Assembly (NCBI GenBank): GCA_910576915.1
Contig: CAJTJT010000006.1
Coordinates: forward strand, 1-64,000
Reading direction: 5' to 3'
Length of the DNA stretch: 64,000 nucleotides
Source of the DNA: an uncultured Elusimicrobiales bacterium
Lineage (GTDB): Bacteria > Elusimicrobiota > Elusimicrobia > Elusimicrobiales > Elusimicrobiaceae
The notes under the pieces were generated by a model. The model was not told the DNA's origin, searched no databases, and saw nothing but the letters and a program-made list of their open reading frames with translations. A program made the position numbers and the translations under genes. Shown one piece after another: positions 59,684 to 64,000 of the stretch (positions within the stretch are counted from its first letter, which is position 1; every line of letters starts with the position of its first letter).

Positions 59684-61297
59684 ATGAACAGACAGTTTTT
59701 GGTTACCGCAATGCTGTTTTTGCTGGTAATTACCGGCTATAACCAGTTTGTAGCCTTGCCCCGGGCGCGCGCCGCGCAGGAAGCGGCCGAAGCCCAGCTT
59801 AAAAAATCCGCCGAAGAAGCCGCCAAAGAGTCTGCCGCCGCGGCCTTGTTGGTTTCTTCCTCTTCCGCTTCCATCATCGCTAAAGAAGCCCCCCAGCCCA
59901 AACCCGAAGAATTGTTTACGTTAAATTTGCCGCATGCGGATGTAACGTTTTCGTCCAAAGGCGCGGGTATTAAAAAGTATTTGTTTAAAGACATCGTTTC
60001 CGACGTGGACCTTACCCCTTACGAAGGCCAGGGGTATTTCGCTACGCTGCCGCAGGTGGATTTTACCGAGTTCGCGCGCACGAAAGATTCCATCACGTTC
60101 ACCGGGGACATTGTTTCCGGCCTCACCGTTTCCAAAACGTACCGTTTTAACGAAAACGGCATCAATAATTTAAGCGTCACGTTTGAAAACCGCACTTCCC
60201 AATCCTTCACTCTGGGCGAATGGGATTACAACTTCGGCCCCGGCCTTGCGACGGTAAAAAGCGAGATGAAGGACAACGAACGCGAGTCCAAAGCCGTTTA
60301 CCTGGTGCAGGAAGAAGGCAAACGCAAACCGACGCTGGAAACGTTTACCAAAAAATCCAAACAGCCCGAACTTCCGTGGATGTGGGCCGGTGTGGAAAAC
60401 CGCTATTTCCTGGCGGTGCTTATTCCGCAAGGGTGGAAACCGGGCGCGCTGGCGGCCGACAAGCCCGTCATCGGCAAACAGGACGGCATGCTGTGGGGCC
60501 TGTTTGGGCAGAATGATTTGACGGGCCCGAAACTCACCGTTTCCGTTCCGCCCGCCGTATTGGAAGCCAAATCGAAACTGGAATATAATTCCGATTTCTA
60601 TTTCGGCCCCAAAGATTACAAGCAGTTCCTGGATTTACCGTATCATTTGGACCGCAGTATTGCGTTCGGCTTTTTCGGCGCGCTCGGGAAAATTGCCCGC
60701 AACGTGCTGGAAACGTTCTACGGCTGGACGGGCAACTACGGCGTAGCCATTATTATGATGACGGTTCTTTTGCAGGCGATTTTGTTCAAATTTACTTTGA
60801 TGCAGCTTAAATCCGCCGCGCAAATGAAAAAAATCCAGCCCGAAATGAAACGCATTCAGGAAAAATATAAAGGCGACGCGCAGGCCATGAACCGCGCCAC
60901 GCTGGAACTTTACCAAAAAAACAAGGTAAACCCGCTGGCCGGCTGCTTGCCGATGCTGATTCAGCTGCCTATTTTCCTGGCGCTTTTTAATGCGCTTCGC
61001 ACGTCGTGGGCGTTGCACGGCGCTAAGTTTGTGTTTTGGCTGACGGATTTGTCGTCTAAAGATCCGTACTACATCCTGCCCATTTTGATGGGTGCGGTGA
61101 TGTTCTTTCAGCAAAAAGGAAACATCCCCGCGGGGACGGACCCGTCCCAAGCCGCCATGTTTAAATACATGCCGCTTATTTTTACGCTGCTGTTTATGAA
61201 CTTCCCTTCGGGGCTGGTGCTGTACTGGCTTACCAACAGCCTGCTGATGTATGCAATCCAGACGTTCATTAACCGCAAAATGGCGAAAGCCAATTAA
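59684..61297 (+). CDS. yidC: Membrane protein insertase YidC
   Basis: Inserts and folds inner-membrane proteins. N-terminal helix (MNRQFLVTAMLFLLVITGYN), a large periplasmic P1 domain (about residues 70-330) as in Gram-negative YidC, then the conserved five-helix core with YGVAIIMMTVLLQAILF and NPLAGCLPMLIQLPIFLALF. 537 aa. The start has AGGAG 5 nt upstream; a longer in-frame reading overlaps yidD and is rejected. Confidence 0.97.
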   Translation: MNRQFLVTAMLFLLVITGYNQFVALPRARAAQEAAEAQLKKSAEEAAKESAAAALLVSSSSASIIAKEAPQPKPEELFTLNLPHADVTFSSKGAGIKKYLFKDIVSDVDLTPYEGQGYFATLPQVDFTEFARTKDSITFTGDIVSGLTVSKTYRFNENGINNLSVTFENRTSQSFTLGEWDYNFGPGLATVKSEMKDNERESKAVYLVQEEGKRKPTLETFTKKSKQPELPWMWAGVENRYFLAVLIPQGWKPGALAADKPVIGKQDGMLWGLFGQNDLTGPKLTVSVPPAVLEAKSKLEYNSDFYFGPKDYKQFLDLPYHLDRSIAFGFFGALGKIARNVLETFYGWTGNYGVAIIMMTVLLQAILFKFTLMQLKSAAQMKKIQPEMKRIQEKYKGDAQAMNRATLELYQKNKVNPLAGCLPMLIQLPIFLALFNALRTSWALHGAKFVFWLTDLSSKDPYYILPILMGAVMFFQQKGNIPAGTDPSQAAMFKYMPLIFTLLFMNFPSGLVLYWLTNSLLMYAIQTFINRKMAKAN

Positions 61298-61315
61298 AGT
61301 TTAAGGAGCATTTTT

Positions 61316-62755
61316 ATGCCTAGCAAAATTAAAGTACAAGCAAAAGAAGTGGCCGACGCTATCGCCAAAGGCCTCAAAGAATTAGGGTTAAGAAGAGATC
61401 AGGTGGAAGTAACCGTGCTGGAAACGCCTAAAAAAGGCTTTTTGGGCATCGGTTCCCGTCCCGCCGTGGTGGAACTGCGCCAAAAACGCTGGACTTCCGC
61501 CAACCTGGACGCGCAAATTTACATGGACGTACCGAAACGCAAATCGAAACCGTCCCGCGGCGGCCGCAACGGCCGTAAAGACCGCTCCGAAGCCCGCGGA
61601 GGAAGACGCGGCGGACGCCGTCAGGAACGCGCCGCTTCGTACGAAGTGCGCGAAAAAGCGCCCAAAGCCAACGAACCGCAAATGCTTCCGTGCGACGCCA
61701 TCCGCAACGCCGTCATCCCGGAACATTTAAACGCCCCCATGCAGGAAGCCAAAGAATACTTGGATAAAGTGCTTACGCACATGGGCGTAAAAACCGAAAA
61801 TTTGAACGTGTGGTGGGACGAAAAACAACAGCGCATTTTGCTGACGTTTGACTGCGACCATCCGGCCATCGTCATCGGTAAAGAAGGCAAAACCCTGGAA
61901 GCCATCCAATACCTGTGCACGCTCGCGCTCAGCCGCCATTTCGACAAACCGATTTCCGTCATTACCGACACCCAAAACTACTGGAGAAAAGCCGAAGACA
62001 AAATCGACGCGGAAATCGAAAAAGGCATCGATATGATTAAACACGGCCACAGCGTATTCCGCTTCCGCCCGATGAGCGCGCAGCTGCGCCGCTACATCCA
62101 CCGCGCCGTGGAAGGAAACGAATTTGTATCCACCGCTTCCGAAGGCGAAGGCAAATGGCGCAAAGTTACTTTCCGCCCCACCGCCAAAGCCACCGAAGCT
62201 TTTAACGCCAACAAAGCCCCGGCCGATTTTGTGCCCGGCGTAATCGGCGAAGATATCCCGGAAACTGCGCCTGAACAAACGCCCGCGCAGGAAGCTGTGG
62301 CGCAGGCGGAAGCCGAAAAAGAAATGCAGGCTTATCATGAATCCTGCTCCTGCTGCGGCGGGGAATCCTCTTGCGAATCGTGCGGCGCTGCTGAAGCTGC
62401 GCCCGTGCAGGAACAGCCTCTTCCCACGGTGTCCGATGACGCCCAGGGCGCTACCTGCCAGGTAGAAATTGCCCGCAACTGTGCCGAAGGCGAAACGCAG
62501 GTCGGCTGCGCGTGTGAGAAGAATTTTGAAGAACCCAAACCGGCCGAACAAGCAGCGCCGGTAGCCGAAACGGCTGCTCCCGCGGAAGCCCCGGAAGCCG
62601 CCGCTCAAACGCCTGCGGAAACGGCAGCCGACGATGCTCAGGGCGGCACTTGCCAGGCGGAAATCGCCCGTAACTGCGCGGAAGGCGAAGAACAGACCGG
62701 CTGTGCGTGCGGCCCGCTTTTTGAAACTCCCGTACAGACGGAAGAAAACAAATAA
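61316..62755 (+). CDS. jag: Jag/KhpB RNA-binding protein with Cys-rich C-terminal repeats
   Basis: Jag N-terminal domain (1-50, with KKGFLGIGSRPAVVEL), an Arg/Gly-rich linker, a KH domain with VIGKEGKTLEAIQYL (187-201), and an R3H domain with RRYIHRAVEG (R259, H263). Then comes an unusual tail of about 170 residues: a cysteine cluster (CSCCGG, CESC) and two copies of a Cys motif (DDAQGATCQVEIARNCAEG and its near-copy) separated by Ala/Pro/Glu linkers. Usual Jag proteins end after R3H. 479 aa. Follows yidC, the typical place. Confidence 0.93.
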   Translation: MPSKIKVQAKEVADAIAKGLKELGLRRDQVEVTVLETPKKGFLGIGSRPAVVELRQKRWTSANLDAQIYMDVPKRKSKPSRGGRNGRKDRSEARGGRRGGRRQERAASYEVREKAPKANEPQMLPCDAIRNAVIPEHLNAPMQEAKEYLDKVLTHMGVKTENLNVWWDEKQQRILLTFDCDHPAIVIGKEGKTLEAIQYLCTLALSRHFDKPISVITDTQNYWRKAEDKIDAEIEKGIDMIKHGHSVFRFRPMSAQLRRYIHRAVEGNEFVSTASEGEGKWRKVTFRPTAKATEAFNANKAPADFVPGVIGEDIPETAPEQTPAQEAVAQAEAEKEMQAYHESCSCCGGESSCESCGAAEAAPVQEQPLPTVSDDAQGATCQVEIARNCAEGETQVGCACEKNFEEPKPAEQAAPVAETAAPAEAPEAAAQTPAETAADDAQGGTCQAEIARNCAEGEEQTGCACGPLFETPVQTEENK

Positions 62756-62771
62756 GTTAATTTGTTGGTAT

Positions 62772-62810
62772 AAAAAGCCCCGGTTCCTTGTGTGGGAGCC
62801 GGGGTTTTTT
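62772..62810 (+). terminator. Terminator after jag
   Basis: AAGCCCCGG pairs with CCGGGGTTT around a short loop, then a T run. Confidence 0.85.
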
Positions 62811-62891
62811 GTGTTTTTTTTGTTGAAGGCATGCCGCGCACGGGCCTGTTGGTTGTAAGGTGGCGTGTCCTCGCCGGACGGGCGACTAAGG

Positions 62892-63175
62892 AGCCCCGCC
62901 TGTTATCCATTAGTTTGTGACATACCCAAAACAGTGTGACCCAGCTAATCAAAAGCGCGGGGACAAGAAGGGGGCCCAGCCTCTGGGCCAGACTGGCTTT
63001 CTGGGCTCCCCTGTTCGTAAGTTTGGGACATGTCTTAAACAGTGTGGCCTAAACTAGTCTAATGAGGGGGAAAAGAGAACCGCGGCCTGGGTCTTGCAGA
63101 CTGGCTTTTAGGGCTCGCCTGTTCGTAACCGGCGACATGTCCAAAACAGTGTGGCTCAGCTAATCAGAAGAGTGC
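62892..63175. repeat. Three degenerate tandem copies of the pilin upstream element
   Basis: Copies centred near 62935, 63035 and 63148 share GACAT, AAACAGTGTG and CTAATCA/CTAGTCT blocks at about 105-110 bp spacing. No gene is supported between 62756 and 63279. The third copy lies directly before the pilin 6 promoter, separated by the palindrome CCCAGGCCCTGGG. Confidence 0.6.
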
Positions 63176-63204
63176 GGACAAGAGGGGAGCCCAGGCCCTG
63201 GGCC

Positions 63205-63233
63205 TTGACCCGTTTTTTTTTTTTTGATAACAT
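63205..63233 (+). promoter_or_regulatory. T-tract promoter of pilin 6 (13 T)
   Basis: TTGACC (63205-63210), CG, 13 T (63213-63225), TGATAACAT with -10 at 63228-63233; spacer 17 bp, one longer than in the other five and equal to the usual optimum. Confidence 0.7.
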
Positions 63234-63279
63234 GGGTTTTGTTGATACATCGGGAGTAATGATAAAGAGGAGAAATCAG

Positions 63280-63777
63280 ATGAAAGGTTTTACGTTAATA
63301 GAGTTATTGGTTGTCGTGTTAATTATCGGTATTTTATCGGCTGTTGCATTGCCGCAGTATACCAAAGCGGTGGAAAAATCCCGCGCAGCCGAAGCACTTA
63401 GCATGATGAAAAGTTTGTCTACCGGGTTTGAAGAATATGTGCTTGCCAACGGTTCTTTGCCTCCGTCTTTTGACGTGTTGAGCGTGGTTCCTTCCAACGT
63501 TGAGCCCAACGGAAGCGGGTGTATCAATTTCCGCTCTTTTCAGTATTGCATCCAAAACGGCCCACGGCTTCAATCCTGGCGGATAAACGGCCTTTCTGCT
63601 TACGGTTTTATTTGGTATTCCAGCATGCAGAATATCGGGGTTGCGGGAAAAAAGTTTTATTGTTTTGAACAAAAAAATTCACAGGCACAAAAAATGGGGA
63701 TTTGTAAAGCCGTCGGAGGGCGGGATAAATTCCAAAGCCCGACTGCTTCTGATTACGAATGGTACGTTCTAGATTAA
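63280..63777 (+). CDS. Type IV pilin / pseudopilin (pilin 6)
   Basis: Leader MKG before FTLIELLVVVLIIGILSAVALPQYT. The head is distinct, with three Cys (CINF, QYCIQ, YCFEQ area) plus one near the end. 165 aa. The start is at 63280 because AGAGGAGA lies just upstream and the leader equals that of pilin 5; the longer in-frame extension would begin upstream of the promoter. Convergent with the flavodoxin-like gene at the window end. Confidence 0.9.
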   Translation: MKGFTLIELLVVVLIIGILSAVALPQYTKAVEKSRAAEALSMMKSLSTGFEEYVLANGSLPPSFDVLSVVPSNVEPNGSGCINFRSFQYCIQNGPRLQSWRINGLSAYGFIWYSSMQNIGVAGKKFYCFEQKNSQAQKMGICKAVGGRDKFQSPTASDYEWYVLD

Positions 63778-63809
63778 AAACGCCCCGGGTAAAAAACCGG
63801 GGCGTTTTT
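63776..63809. terminator. Bidirectional terminator after pilin 6
   Basis: AAAAACGCCCCGG/CCGGGGCGTTTTT with an A-rich loop, overlapping the pilin 6 stop codon. Confidence 0.85.
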
Positions 63810-63812
63810 CTT

Positions 63813-64000
63813 TTAGATGGTTTTGCCCAGTTCCAACGCTTCTTTCAGTTTGCCCGTATTGATAATTTCGCCCGGGTCCCACGTTTTGCCCGCCAGCACC
63901 ATGCCGCGGTCTGTCCATTTCAAATATCCGGCGATGGATTTATAGGTGGCTTTTAAACCGTCAAAATCGCCGTCCTGTTCTGTTCCCTCTGCGGCGCATA
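63813..64000 (-). CDS. Flavodoxin-family oxidoreductase, C-terminal part (cut by window edge)
   Basis: The last 61 codons of a minus-strand gene. The sequence GYLKWTDRGMVLAGKTW, then GEIINTGKLKEALELGK, resembles the C-terminus of small flavodoxin-like NADPH-dependent FMN reductases. The FMN-binding part is outside the window, so the assignment is only moderate. Confidence 0.6.
   Translation of the reverse strand, partial: CAAEGTEQDGDFDGLKATYKSIAGYLKWTDRGMVLAGKTWDPGEIINTGKLKEALELGKTI

Noticed and set aside
61388..62608. Long antisense frames under jag, infB and other GC-rich genes
   Set aside because: They mirror well-supported genes and show only compositional bias (Phe/Gly/Arg-rich).
63151..63279. 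Extended pilin 6 starting upstream of its promoter
   Set aside because: It would need transcription from before the T tract and read the T tract as Phe codons; AGAGGAGA precedes ATG 63280.

Overview
The window reads as chromosome of a host-associated Elusimicrobiota bacterium (Elusimicrobium-like). That placement is an inference. It rests on a Gram-negative envelope (an outer-membrane barrel, lipoproteins, RseP), a HydG hydrogenase-maturation enzyme, and several scattered single-gene type IV pilins, a feature I associate with Elusimicrobium genomes. There is no rRNA gene or other decisive marker here. Most of the sequence is core metabolism in compact operons; base composition looks near 50% GC.

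Layout. 1-2.2 kb: pilin 1 and convergent hydG. 2.2-7.3 kb: decayed copies of the infB 3' end, then the rimP-nusA-infB operon on the minus strand. 7.3-10.7 kb: a secreted trypsin-like protease, an outer-membrane barrel protein, repeats and pilin 2. 10.7-24.2 kb: the conserved rpsB-tsf-pyrH-frr-uppS-cdsA-dxr-rseP-ispG-proS order on the minus strand, interrupted head-on by pilin 3 between frr and uppS. 24.3-28.4 kb: two surface-repeat proteins, an NAD synthetase with a degenerate glutaminase half, and a MATE exporter. 28.4-33.7 kb: yceD-rpmF-plsX-fabG-acpP-rnc and an ankyrin protein. 33.8-40.1 kb: two secreted zincins, pilin 4, asnS and tRNA-Ala(CGC). 40.1-49.9 kb: hisS-aspS, an envelope pair, a SpoIID-domain protein, lipA and a small lipoprotein. 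49.9-54.2 kb: a candidate structured RNA gene, pilin 5, glyS-glyQ. 54.2-58.7 kb: a HAD hydrolase, a clostripain-like protease, secreted unknowns and recO. 58.7-64 kb: rpmH-rnpA-yidD-yidC-jag, a repeat block, pilin 6 and a cut-off flavodoxin-like gene.

The main discovery candidate is a dispersed pilin system. Six single-gene pilins, all on the plus strand and all convergent with the next gene, each follow a promoter whose -35/-10 spacer is an uninterrupted T tract: 12 T in five cases, 13 T in one, giving 16 or 17 bp spacers. This is the architecture of slipped-strand phase-variable promoters and suggests combinatorial switching of pilins or pseudopilins. Three of the leaders carry a two-hairpin palindromic element, and two prepilin leader peptides are partly built from palindromic repeats read in frame.

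A second candidate system is a regulon motif: two 13-bp direct half-sites 24 bp apart, beside the promoters of two secreted proteases, a secreted unknown, and the recO/secreted-protein divergent region. Other notable items are a promoter-to-terminator non-coding transcript of about 465 nt, repeated integration-like scars at the infB 3' end, and many genes whose -10 box lies only 6-7 nt before the start codon (likely leaderless mRNAs).
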